From assembly GCF_004359215.1 (NCBI RefSeq), contig NC_090623.1:2794749-2812433 (forward strand): 17,685 nucleotides of DNA, given 5' to 3'. Below the pieces are notes generated by a model, which saw only the letters and a list, made by a program, of their open reading frames with translations, was not told the origin of the DNA and did no database searches. This document shows positions 7,341 to 17,084 of the stretch, one piece after another. This stretch comes from Bremia lactucae. Taxonomy: Eukaryota > Oomycota > Peronosporomycetes > Peronosporales > Peronosporaceae. A program made the position numbers and the translations under genes. Each line of letters begins with the position of its first letter. The stretch's first letter is position 1.

Positions 7341-9947
7341 TAGGACAGGGTATGATAAAAAGAAGGGCATGCATGCCTTCTTCCCTAGGACATGCCTCTT
7401 TGCGTGCCCTATAATAAATTAATAACTAATTCATTGATTAATTCTACTAGCATAGATGTAGTGCATTAGATGAGATATGACAATCACAAGACCTTTATTC
7501 TGTGCTTCAACGGTATCAATAATTGACATCAATAATGTATAATCAACGTAAACCATTCATGATATCATCGATGCTAAAATCTTCTCCTACGGTACTACTA
7601 GCTAAAGGGTTGTTTTCGACATCATTTTCTGCATCAACGTCACCAATACCATTCTCAAGGCTTCAAAGTCAAAGTATTCTTCCGTCACAGATACCTCATC
7701 AAGCTCAAAATTGACTTTCTCAAGCTCCTCGCATAATGGCTCAGTGGCAGTTTCTTGATCGTCAGCTATCTCAGTTTCATCATCATCAAAAATTCCCATT
7801 GAAGAACATTCAATTTCAGTGGTAGGTATCATTTTCTTTTCGGTCTTTGACCTTCTTCTTTCTCCCAGCCTCCCGTTGTATTTCCTTGCGAAGCTGCCCA
7901 AGCATATGAAGGCGGCTAACTTCAAGGCGATTTCTGGGCTCCCTCTTGACAAGCCCCGAACCTGAGAGTACCCTCTCACAAGCAGCTCATGGGGCACGAT
8001 AGCACTAACGTTTAGGGAAAAACGACGCAATATTGGGGAATTTCCGGTAACTTCTTGCCAATATTGACGGACAGATTTTGCTTCTTTGAAAACTTTGGTC
8101 TCATCAAAAGGAGTGTCCCCATTTTTGTAATTTATCGATTCATTAAATAAAAGGCCTGTTTCACGTTTGGTGAATTTCCACTTCTGGGCCATTTCCAAGC
8201 AAGCTCTAATTAGGCTGTCCTCATTCACCTTTCTAAAAATGGCCACATTTTTGGAAGTGGGATTAAGGAAAAGGCTGACAAAATAAATTGGATCATCAAA
8301 TTCTTTAATTCGCCTTCCAGTTGCAGCAAGTACGTGCTTCTTGAATCCAATAATCCCCACATCCATTTTCGATATTGTGTGGTGGATGTAGATAGAATCT
8401 TTCAAAACATCCGATAGACTACTGCTTCGAGCTTCAAGGCGGTCTGTGAAAAGCATCAATGACTGGCTTGAGAGCTTTGATGATGCTGTCACTACTTGCA
8501 AAATGATTACGATTCATAATGGCGTTTCGTATTTCTCCATTATTGGTTGAAGGATATTCGATTTTGCTGCGTTGCTCTAAACAATATCGAAATCCTTCTT
8601 CAAATGTTGATACCCCGAGGCATACCTAGGCAAGAGAATACCATCGAGTTTTGCAAAAGGTGCTCAGGAAGCGGGTGATACCTTCCGCCCTCTGCCATTT
8701 CGCAGCGAATTTTGCCATATATGGGACGACGAGAAAAAAATCAACCAACTTTTAGTTAACTCGACAGAGTGGAATAATAGCTGCAAATCCTGCTATATCT
8801 TTCGCAAGGAGATTGAAGGGATGCAAACAGCAGCGAATATTTATGATATTGGGAAACTCGTCCTGTACATCATTACGCATCTTTATCACTGCATGAGGGT
8901 TGTCGGATAAACATGCGATTGCTGATTGCATCTGACCGCCTTTTTCAGAACTGTCAACACCAGTTGTTCCTTTAAGGCCAAGATTGTATGACGGTGACAG
9001 AGATGTCTTCAATCTCCAACACATGCTCTTCCTCCTCTTTCAATAGCATGATTGTATAGACAGAATTTCCGGATACGTCCGTCCATTCATCTAGGCAAAG
9101 GGTAAATTTTTCATAAGTCGGAAGGAATGCCAGCTTATTCTAAAGCTGCCTTGAAAACATCTCCGTCAGATGACGATTGCGTAGCATTTCACTGCTCGGC
9201 GGGCAATAGCCTAGAGAATGTCTTTATATAAACTTTTTTACATAGATGTTGTCGGCAAAACTAAACGGAATATTACCATATTTGCTTAAAGGAAAACCGA
9301 ATGCAACTCCTTAGCTTTTCCCTGGGACAGTGGCTTTACAACCCAACACTCTGTTGTAAGCGACGATGTTGTGCACTGACACCTTCCGTTGTTGAACTGG
9401 ACACGCAACTCGCAGAAGATGGGCCAACAGTCTGAGGTGCTTTCCCAATTAGTATCTCTCTCATCAGAATCTACTACATCCGAATGGCAGCGGCATTTCC
9501 GTTGGATGAAGGTGGTGGTTCTGTTAGCTACTTCCTGCAGGTAATTTTTTTGTCTGGAATAAGGCAGTTCTTGCAACGTAAAACATGCTAATGGAGCTTC
9601 TCTGGTTTTCCCTGTACTGCACTGATGCAGTAGCCATACCTAGTACTGTAGCGGTTACCCGAGCCCTTGTTGGTAGACCGGGAAAAAATTGCCCAACGTG
9701 CACCTTGGGTGGGGAGAGGGGCAGCAAAGCCATTTGGAGGAGGTGGGAGGGGCATGTTTTAGGCGGGAGGAATGAGCGGAATGGGGGGAGAATAAAGGCG
9801 GGCTTTATTAATGGTTTGTGCCCTCTTAAAAGGGCAGCTAAATATGGAAAGGGGCATGCCTATATTTGTATCCTCCTTAAAAAGGACACGAATATGTCAA
9901 GCGGTATGCCTTCATAGCATGCTCGTGCCTTCATACCCCGTAACCTA
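7341..9947 (-). mobile_element. hAT-family DNA transposon inserted in element 2 pol
   Basis: The 2607-bp element encodes a BED-finger hAT transposase on the minus strand. Its imperfect terminal inverted repeats are TAGGACAGGGTATGA (7341-7355) and, read inward from the right end, TAGGTTACGGGGTATGA (9947-9931). Both subterminal regions are rich in GCATGC and GGGCA motifs (7363-7410 and 9827-9925), as is usual for transposase binding in hAT elements. The insertion is younger than element 2, but its transposase is also decayed. Confidence 0.85.
7602..9755 (-). pseudogene. hAT transposase with BED zinc finger, degenerate
   Basis: The transposase cuts and pastes the hAT element. I start it at the ATG at 9755, because that frame runs straight into the BED finger: RWAIFSRSTNKGSG, YGYC, GKPEKLH, then HVLRCKNC (9700-9590), with one finger Cys changed and a stop. 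The RNase H-like catalytic core follows: LDEWTDVSGNSVYTIML holds the first Asp (9089-9091), SSEKGGQMQSAIACLSDNP stands near the second, CCLHPFNLLAKDI is at about 8832-8790, and FCKTRWYS follows. Next comes a long open stretch (8501-7602) with DDPIYFVSLFLNPTSK and REYWQ-like VRQYWQEVTG. The hAT dimerisation signature AACERVLSGSGLVKR with RNRL is present one frame off (about 7975-7910), so two indels surround it. An acidic tail ends at 7602. Non-functional. Confidence 0.88.
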
Positions 9948-9955
9948 TATGAGGG
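9948..9955 (+). repeat. Right target site duplication of hAT
   Basis: TATGAGGG; see the left copy at 7333-7340. Confidence 0.8.
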
Positions 9956-11450
9956 ACTACCTTATAAATCCGTCCAACAATCTTTAAAAGGATTGTCAAG
10001 ACTGTATAGATCCTCAAAAGATCGAGACACAACACGCAATGGTTTACTGTATTATACAGCCATTGCTGGCGGCACACCTCATGTCGTTCTCCACCCATAA
10101 TGATGATTTGCGATTACGCATCATGTATCAGTGCCACGATGCACCAATTATTGGTGAACATGAGAAGACATATCTCACTATAAGTCGCGACTTCTACTGG
10201 CCACGCCATTATGAGTTCGTTCGCAAGTACAAACGTGCTTGCGAAGTTTGTCAACGGGTGAAGCCCAGTGCATCAACCCGTGCTCCAGTACAACCTCTGT
10301 CGCTTGCGGCAGAAAGTTAGTAGTCAGTATCCATGGACTTCGTCTTCGGATTTCCCGACGGCAAACATAAAACCCCGCTTTTCTTGTATTTGTTGATCGT
10401 ATAAGCAAAATGATGCATATTGCTGCAGTACCGGAGTCGATTACACCCAAAGGCTGAGATTTTGGCCATGTTGACACGAAATTTGACTTCGCGGGTTACC
10501 CCGAGAGTTGGCCTCAGCTAGAGACCCTAAAATCACGGCGGAATTTAGCAAACTGTGTTCAAAGCATTTGAAATACAATTAAAAATGTCAACTACTGATC
10601 ATCCTAAAATAGTTTGTCGGACGAAGCGGGCAAACCGTACCTCGACGAGAAACTTTGCGGATACGTCCCCTCTTTTTAGAGTTGGAGCGAGTTCTTCCGA
10701 TGGTAGAATTTGCCATCCACAGTTCAGTGCATGCTTCTTTAAGGCATACCACGTGTTATGTGAATTGCTTACGCCACCCACGTATACCCACCTCGTTTGA
10801 GAGTGACTCTTATTCAAGTAGAGAGATTTGCTCGAGCAAAGAACCTTCTAGCTCTTGCTCATCACGCATTAGCATTAAGGTCAATGCGAATAACATTACT
10901 ATTGATTTAATAAACATTGAAGTGGACAAACTCTGTAATAACAATAATGCTATCACTGACTTATACAACGATGCTCAAAGATTCAGCATCGAAAACAATA
11001 TTATTAATGAGAATGATAATACTCTCAATAAAGAAGGGATTGATATCTCCGCAGTGCATCCAGTCGCACTGACAAGTAAAATAAGACCGAGTCAGCAAGT
11101 AAATTCATGTTGGCTAGAATAGCAGTGGTCCGTTTTGTACAGGATTCCATCGCTGATGCGGTGGACCGACAGAAACGGAGCCCTGACAAAAATGGAAGAA
11201 TAAACATACATTCATTGAATATTAATGACCTCCTACTCTCTGCGGTAAATCTACCAAGCACATAGCGACGAATGCAGGCAGTAAATAATTACTGCACAAG
11301 TATATCATCCCGTTTCGTGTATTACATCACCAAGTCAATGATTACACGATCAAGCTGCCTCGCAGGATGCGTACGCATCCTACGATTCATGGTGGGCGTC
11401 TCCGCCCGTACCATCAGTACGTAACTTCTTCCGATTACGGATTACATTGA
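9949..11450 (+). pseudogene. Element 2 integrase with C-terminal GPF module, degenerate
   Basis: Integrase inserts the cDNA into the genome. After the linker (MRDYLINPSNN) the open segment 10039-10320 holds the HHCC zinc domain with all four ligands: HDAPIIGEH, then ACEVC, with DFYWPRHYEFVRKY between. The catalytic core is broken: the first Asp is kept (SMDFVFGFP, 10336), the second is Ala (SARDP, Ala at 10517), and the Glu of the DGQTE region is Lys (10624). Then come MVEFAIHSSVHAS and LRHPRIPT, a low-complexity Asn/Asp/Ser spacer (10800-11080), RFVQDSIADAVDRQKR, and the end module YIIPFRVLHHQVNDYTIKL with RPYHQY, ending at TGA 11448-11450. The last ~70 bp overlap the tail of antisense ORF-X1. 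Confidence 0.85.
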
Positions 11451-12854
11451 AACGGTCAAGCGCATCCGCCAAAGCCTGATGGCTCCGAGCCAAAGACTTG
11501 TTGTCTCGTAAAAAAATCTGATTCTCTTGAAACAGACGATCCACTTTTTCCTCTAAGGAAGAGATCTTTTCACGAGCTGTCACCAGCTTGTTTTGAAGTG
11601 ACTGATGTGTCCTTTCGTTCGCCAGTTCATCAGTCGCAATATGCGAAAAATTTCTTAACTGGTCGATCGAGATGTTCCCTTAAATAATAAGGAGTGTGTG
11701 TTCCAATTACGATGTTGATTCGGGCTCGTCAAACGAGGCGAATCTGGCCTTTCCTCCCCCTCCACATCCATTGATGGATTCATGAGTTGAAAAGCGCTTT
11801 GTTGCTAAAAGTTTCGTGAAATACCGTGAGGAAAAGGGGTTCGAACGAGTTATCTCGTTCGTTGGCAACGTACCCACCCTCGCATGATTGTTGAAAACCT
11901 CGTTCCCAACGTCTCGTCTTGCAGTACGACGAGACCCATCTTCATCTACAGAAGGTCCATAGAAGAATGAGCGCTTCCCGCGGTCGTAAAAGGATTGGAG
12001 GCTCTCGATTTCTCGACACATCTCTTCAAAAATGAGAGCCCTCCAACGAGGATCTTTGAGGGGATATGGTACCTAAGGGGCATGATTTGCACCCTTGAAA
12101 CAGCGTGGGAAAGAGGCCCCACACGAGAGGCAAGAAATCCCTGTCTCTCTAAGCAAAATGTGCAACTTAAAGCGTGCACCGACAACGGTCCGTTTCTCGA
12201 ACCGTTCGCGGAAAGAATTTAGCTTGTCAAGCCAGACCTCACGGCGTATGTTCTGTACATTCTGTACAAAGACTGTCCAAGCTTGGAACTAAGGTTTGAC
12301 ATCCTTGCCCGTTTAGAAGAGTACCACCGATGCCAGTAAAAGGCATCGATGAAGAATTCCGTCTCATCCTCACTAGGCTTGTGAAGCTTGGATAAGTCGA
12401 ATAGCGGAATATGATATCGATCGTTGGTCATACCAGACCGGCAAATCAGGTTATCCTTAGAGGTCAACCAAGGCCTTTTTGCAGGAGCGAACCGCAACGT
12501 ATCGCGGTCCTCTTCTGTTGGCTCATGTTAACGTTAACTTGGCCCTTAGAGCGATCCCTAGAATCACTTTTTTCCTGGTGATGCAGACTAGCACCTCCAG
12601 CAGCACTCTTCTTTTCGCGAACTTGTAGTTCCTGGTGACGCTTACTAACGTCACCAGAGTGGCATCGCCCACGAAGTCATCTGATGATGAATTCCCACCA
12701 AAGAGGCCCGGTGAATCGAACAACCTCGTCATCACCTCTCTGATCGTCACGTTTGAATTCAAAAGTTTAACGACTCGGCCCCGGGTGATTCGGCGGCCGC
12801 GGGCGATGCAGGTGGCTTGTCACCGTCACCTGCAATATCATTAACAGATGACAT
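11380..12854 (-). pseudogene. ORF-X1: antisense ORF between element 2 pol and 3' LTR, homologous to ORF-X2
   Basis: The function is not recognised. Reading from the ATG at 12854 (MSSVNDIAGDGDKPP) across about five frame changes gives a protein of about 470-490 residues. Order: a Pro/Ala/Ser-rich start; TRLFDSPGLFGGNSSSDD (about 12720); ICRSGMTNDRYHIPLFDLSK (about 12450-12390) and FFIDAFYWHRW; then from 12300 to 11707 one frame with a single TAG (12073-12075), containing FQAWTVFVQN, REVWLDKLNSFRERFEKRT, GARFKLHILLRE, DPRWRALIFEEM, LPTNEITRSNPFSS and a Gly-rich NGCGGGG; finally a coiled-coil tail (SLEEKVDRLFQENQIF, SLARSHQALADALDRF). The core aligns to ORF-X2 with about 27 of 48 identical residues. 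It converges on pol and overlaps its last bases. It could be an element-encoded accessory or Gag-like protein. Confidence 0.75.
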
Positions 12855-13677
12855 GTCCCAGTCAACTACTATGGGAGTAGAAGGTGACGTATCCCCGCAG
12901 AAGACGCATTAGCGTCTGCTGAAAGCATTACCAACAGCTGCACTGATCCGTGCAGCTGCCAGCTTTGTGTCCTCACGACCGAAGCACACAGACTTGTCAG
13001 TCACTGTCATGGGGCTTACATCCGTTGGAGAACCGTTGATGTGGTACATTTATTTTATGAGTAAAATACCCTTTTATCTAAATTTAAATAGTTAGTTACT
13101 TAAATCCCATTTATTATGGGTAACAAGTGTGGTCGCCGCCAGATATAAATCTGGCGGCAAAAATCTATTTTTAATTAGCTAGGGTAAGGTTTCTAGATTT
13201 AAATAATTAAATAAAGTGCAGTTCCCTTTTTTGATCTTAAAGCGTAAGTGCCTTCCTTAGGCTTGCGCATTGATCTGTAAAAGGTAAAAGCCTTTTTAAG
13301 GTATATCCTCTTGGACACTAGTTGCCACTTGGTTCTACGAACCCCTGAATTCCTTGAACTAGGATTCCTAAAGCTTAAATATCTTGTACGACTCCCTGAG
13401 TTGTTAAACCCATTAATTCAATAAAACTAAGCGACTCTCTGAGTCTGAAAGTCTTCCTCTGACTTTAGGAGCGAGGTAGCTCCGCTACAGTCACCATGTT
13501 GATTTTGGTCAAAATCAATGAATGGGAATTAAATAGGTATTTATGATATAATTAATAAAATTAATTAATGAGAATTAAATTGGTATTTTCATAAAAATTA
13601 ATGTTGCAATTTACAGGGAAATACATAATAATCTTTCCGGTCACCCTACATCAGTCACTTTAGTGACTATTAGGGGA
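12855..13677. other. Non-coding, AT-rich stretch between ORF-X1 start and 3' LTR
   Basis: No gene is seen. It holds several perfect hairpins: 13135-13158 (arms GCCGCCAGAT / ATCTGGCGGC, loop ATAA, followed by AAAAATCTATTTTT), 13499-13518 (TTGATTTT / AAAATCAA) and 13653-13668 (AGTCACT / AGTGACT). It is about 820 bp long, whereas element 3 has only about 105 bp in this position, so an insertion of around 700 bp is likely here. I could not identify it. Confidence 0.5.
13671..13677 (+). promoter_or_regulatory. Polypurine tract of element 2
   Basis: TAGGGGA directly abuts the TG start of the 3' LTR, where the plus-strand DNA primer of an LTR element lies. It is short and probably eroded. Confidence 0.5.
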
Positions 13678-14173
13678 TGTAAGGGATGTCCCATTACATA
13701 AGTAGTATTCTCTTAAAGAAATATAAAATATATTTTTTCCTTTAAGAGGAATAGTAAAGAAGTACGAAGTTATATCTTAATTAAGTTTGACTTAATTAGT
13801 TATAATATTTCCGAATTGGATAATATTGATGCAATAAGACATAAGCTGAATTGATTGATTAATTAAGGTCTAAGTCAACCCCGCTAATCGCTATAAGACA
13901 CGATTTGCGGTGCGCAAGCAGGCGCCATACTTAGTTAGATATTTAAATAATAAATTCTGTAGTAGATAGAAAATTGAACGTAGGAAACTAAATATAATTA
14001 ATACAGTTTTATTTTCTCTTATTCTAATACTTTGAATTACCTTTGGTAGCTAAAGCTTTTTAGTTACTTCGAACCCTTCTACTTTACTCATGTGTACGTG
14101 AAATTTCGAGGCACCTGACCTTTACTGTAACCAGTGTAAGGTCAGCTAGTATTAGTGAAAGGTGCCCGTTTCA
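13678..14173 (+). repeat. 3' LTR of element 2 (internally shortened)
   Basis: It starts TGTAAG after the polypurine tract and ends GTGCCCGTTTCA, matching the end AGGGTGCCCTGTTACA of the 5' LTR. Shared blocks include AAGAGGAATAGTAAA, AAGACACGATTTGCGG, GTGCGCAAGCAGGC, GTAGATAGAAA and CTTTGGTAGCTAAAG. It is about 145 bp shorter than the 5' LTR, mostly near its start. No primer-binding site follows it, as expected for a 3' LTR. A palindrome with arms CTGACCTT / AAGGTCAG lies at 14115-14145. Confidence 0.7.
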
Positions 14174-14793
14174 GGAAGGTTCTAAGTAGCTAAGAAGTCT
14201 TAGCAACTAAATGTAAATTCTAAGGCTTAAGCATAAAGAAAAAGTAAAACTGTATTGATATATTTAGTTCTTTCATAACGACCTTCTATCTATTCACTTT
14301 AATAATTTCATAAGTAACTATACAATGCGCCATCTTGCACGACGCCTTATCGTGTATTGTAACTGTACCGGGGCACTACTACTTGTACTGCTTCAGTACA
14401 AGTCCACTTCGCACTACTTGGTGCCTTACGTTTCTTCACGTACACTAGAACGTGCAGAGGAAGACTACTCTTTAAGACAACTACCTTGAGAGGGTTAAAT
14501 GAAAACTGTATTATTATAATTAAGTTTCTCTTCTTTCTATCTGTTAATGCCAACTTAATTATGAACTAATACTAAACATGCAATTAAAATCTTATCTGTC
14601 TCTATCTCTTTGTTTACGTTTACAGCTATTTAGTCTGCGGGATAAATAGATATAATGGCTTATACCTTTTATGGATAAGATTTCTGAGCATTACTATATA
14701 AAGTAATATCCTCCAAATAGTATTTACAACTTAGATAAAATATGAACCAACAACCCTTAAGTGTAATTTCATGTAACGATACACCCCGTTACA
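14174..14793 (-). repeat. LTR of element 3, inverted, truncated at its 3' end
   Basis: Read on the minus strand it starts TGTAACGGGGTGTATCG at 14793, behind a polypurine tract. It shares with the other two LTRs ACACGAT...GTGCAAG...GGCGC, AGATAGAAGGTCGTTA, CAATACAGTTTTACTTT, TTAGTTGCTAAGACTTC and TTAGCTACTTAGAACC. It stops at 14174, lacking the last ~80-100 bp, and there directly meets the end of the element 2 LTR. A perfect hairpin ACTTGTACTG / CAGTACAAGT is at 14381-14403. Confidence 0.7.
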
Positions 14794-14796
14794 TCA

Positions 14797-14806
14797 CCCC
14801 TCCCTT
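14797..14806 (-). promoter_or_regulatory. Polypurine tract of element 3
   Basis: AAGGGAGGGG on the minus strand lies three bases before the LTR start. It fixes the orientation: this is the 3' LTR of a minus-strand element, as for pol at 16155-17685. Confidence 0.6.
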
Positions 14807-14835
14807 AAAACAATCACCCTGACTGTCACTGGATG

Positions 14836-14858
14836 GAGTGGTCACTATGTGACCACTC
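14836..14858. repeat. Perfect 10-bp hairpin upstream of element 3 polypurine tract
   Basis: GAGTGGTCAC and GTGACCACTC flank TAT. A related AGTCACT / AGTGACT hairpin lies in the corresponding place in element 2 (13653-13668). Confidence 0.75.
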
Positions 14859-14898
14859 AATTTAAAACGATGTTGATTGGTCAGAAGCATCATTTTAA

Positions 14899-16132
14899 AT
14901 TTCATCGCATGAAGAACATACTAATGCGGGGTGCTGTAGTGCCACGCCTTCGGCTGCGGTTCGTGCAGCCGCGGGTGACGCAGTGTTATCTCTTGCGGCA
15001 GACGGAACGTCTGCCGTAGTATCTTCTACTTGCGCAACTCTAGATGTTGCGGGTGCACGTAGTGATTCACCACATGAATACGACCCTCTTTGGAGGTCGA
15101 CTACGAATGCGAGTCGGACGAAATGGCCGACTCGGGGAGAATAGAACAGTCGTCTGTTAGACGTCAGGCGGCTGACTATGAGCCTTCGAATGAGAGAGCT
15201 CATTCTGATAGACGAGTTAATTGTCTATTTGGTTCCGACGATGAGGGTGATCCCTCATCGCCCGTTCCGTCTCACGTACGGTCACCTGCACCTGTTTCTG
15301 CGCAAGGTGATGACGATAGCGTAATCCATCGTAATAAAAGTTCTAGTGGTATTCCTGCTTCAGTGGGTACCACTCAGGGAAGTGATGACACTAAAATGTC
15401 TCATCTCACCCCTGAGAAGAAGCCGCAGCTTTTGCGAGAACGGCTAATCAATTGCTTGTTTGGAGAGACTACACCTAACAATAAATATCCCTTATTTATT
15501 GCGACAAAGCTACATGGCCTTGATCCCAGGGTGAAGAACATTCGCGCTGAGGGATATTTTTATTTCGATGCTTTCTTAAGCATCGATGGCTTAGTGGCAA
15601 CAATAAGCGAGATAAAGTCTCGCTTATGCAAGCCTGGAGCGCGTTCATTCGCAATGTCAAATACATTGGACGCGAGGCCTGGCTTCAGAAACTTAACGCG
15701 AATCGAATTAAGTTTGAGAAACGAACTCCAACCGGTGCAAAGTATAAATTGCATCGGTTGTCGCGTGAGGCTGGGCTTCCATGCCTCACGTGGGGTTATC
15801 CCTGTCCGTGTTGTGAAGACAACTCGAAGAGGGTAAAAGGGGATGTCTATTCCCTTTCTTCGCCCTGGGGAAGGGCCCGCATCTCTATTGAGATGCGTGA
15901 CGCGATTGACGTTTTGCAATCGATCTACAGGCGCCAGGGGCGCGTGTTTTCCGATGGCCTTCTGAACCATCGGATAAGTCTTGTCATACTGACAGACGAG
16001 GCCCTCAATGTCAGCAACCAGCTGGGAACAAAGCTCCCAGCTGTCATGTGGAGGTCGATAACCGTGCCTGCAAACAAGCTAACTCGTTCGCTGCCTCTTC
16101 ACATCACGGTGGTTCGGGATACGTTCCACTAG
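14899..16132 (+). pseudogene. ORF-X2: antisense ORF between element 3 pol and LTR, homologous to ORF-X1
   Basis: The function is not recognised. The start matches ORF-X1 (MSS) but the ATG is ATT at 14899-14901. A first frame runs to about 15085 (Ala/Ser-rich), a second from about 15081 to 15625 (DYECESDEMADSGR, VNCLFGSDDEGDPSSP, MSHLTPEKKPQLLRERLIN, NKYPLFIATKLHG, GYFYFDAFLSIDG), and a third from 15626 to the stop at 16130: MQAWSAFIRNVKYIGREAWL, NRIKFEKRTPTGAKYKLH, REAGLPCL, a Cys cluster PCPCC, DAIDVLQSIYRRQGRVF and VPANKLTRSLP. The core REaWLxKLNxxRxxFEKRT parallels ORF-X1 residue by residue. The Gly-rich part continues in another frame to about 16150; the coiled-coil tail seen in ORF-X1 is missing because homology ends at the integrase junction. 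Confidence 0.75.
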
Positions 16133-16154
16133 GAAACGTTGACCACCGTGGGAA

Positions 16155-17084
16155 TGTAGACGCATGCACCGAATCATTTGTGGCGAATTCGACCATCAGT
16201 AAAAACTCGCTCCAATTCGGATATGATTGGACGTAACCTCGAAGTATCGCTTCGAGGACGCGATTTACGCGTTCTGTTTGACCATCTGTTCTAGGTGATC
16301 GGATATTGACAAAGTCAGCCGTGTTCCGAGTGATCGGATCACGGATCGCCAGAACTCCGCCGTGAACCGTGAACCTTTATGCGATACCAGTTCACAGGGT
16401 AATCCGTGGAGTTTCAATACCGTGTCGATAAAGACACGGGCACAGCCCAGAGCCGTGATCGACTCTGGTACTGCAGCAGGATGTACCATCTTGCTGAATC
16501 TGTCTACAAAAACAAGGATTCCATTGCTTTTGTGATCGTATTCGGGAAGTCCGAAGACGAAGTCCATAGATACGGACTGCCAAAACTCTGCCGGAAATGG
16601 TAGAGGTTGAAGACGTGCACGGGATGAAGGGCTAGGCTTCACCCGTTGACATACTTCCCAAGCACGAATGTACTTGCGCACGAACTGATACTGGCGGGGC
16701 CAGTAAAAGTCGCGACTAACTGTGGGGTAAGTCTTCTCACGTCCACGATACCCACTTGTTGGTGCATCGTGACGCTCATGCATGATGCGCAAGCGCAATT
16801 TTATGTGAATTGGGACGACGACACGTGGTGTCGCCGGCAACGGCTGTGTAATACAACAAGCCGTTGCGTGTTGTGTATCGATCGGATGACGATCGATATA
16901 AAGCCGATAAATCTTTATAAGATTTATTGGATGGATTCATTAGATGATCCATCAAACATAGAAGGTCCATTTCTTCTGTGTAGGCTTTCTTTATGTCGTC
17001 AACTAAGGTTGATGACGGAACACTCGATGTAAGCAATGTTGCAACAGTGGGATTAAATTCACTGTTGGAGTGCACTGTTGACTC
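16155..17084 (-). pseudogene. Element 3 integrase, truncated and degenerate
   Basis: After the linker (VPSSTLVDDIKKAYTEE, then NPSNKSYKDLSALYRSSSDR) a frameshift near 16810 leads into the open segment 16840-16265. The zinc domain has lost two ligands: the second His is Tyr (SGYRGREK) and the first Cys is Trp (RAWEVCQ). In the core, the first Asp is intact (SMDFVFGLP), the second is His (SHKGSRFTAEFW), and the catalytic Glu is present only after another one-base shift (TDGQTERVNRVLEAILRGY). Homology continues through WSEFLLMVEFA and SVHAST and then stops at 16155. The GPF end module is absent. The rest of this region is more open than in element 2, so this copy appears younger. Confidence 0.88.

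Larger units (their letters stand above)
3687..14173 (+). mobile_element. Ty3/Gypsy element 2 (degenerate, with nested hAT)
   Basis: The order is 5' LTR, primer-binding site, gag, protease, RT, RNase H, integrase with GPF module, antisense ORF-X1, polypurine tract and 3' LTR, which is the Ty3/Gypsy order with one extra antisense gene. The full span is 10.5 kb, of which 2.6 kb is a later hAT insertion at 7341-9947. Every domain carries stops or frameshifts, and the two LTRs have diverged strongly, so the copy is old and dead. No matching target duplication is visible: the 5' flank ends ATTCA, while the 3' LTR abuts the inverted LTR of element 3 directly. Confidence 0.8.

Noticed and set aside
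9585..9917. Plus-strand ORF of 110 codons
   Set aside because: It covers the hAT right end and the BED finger coded on the other strand; no domain is seen.
15560..15970. Minus-strand ORF of 136 codons
   Set aside because: Shadow of ORF-X2, whose plus-strand frames align with ORF-X1.
15090..16132. ORF-X2 as an intact host gene
   Set aside because: The ATG is lost, at least two frameshifts are present, and it lies inside a Gypsy element with a homologue in the same slot of another.
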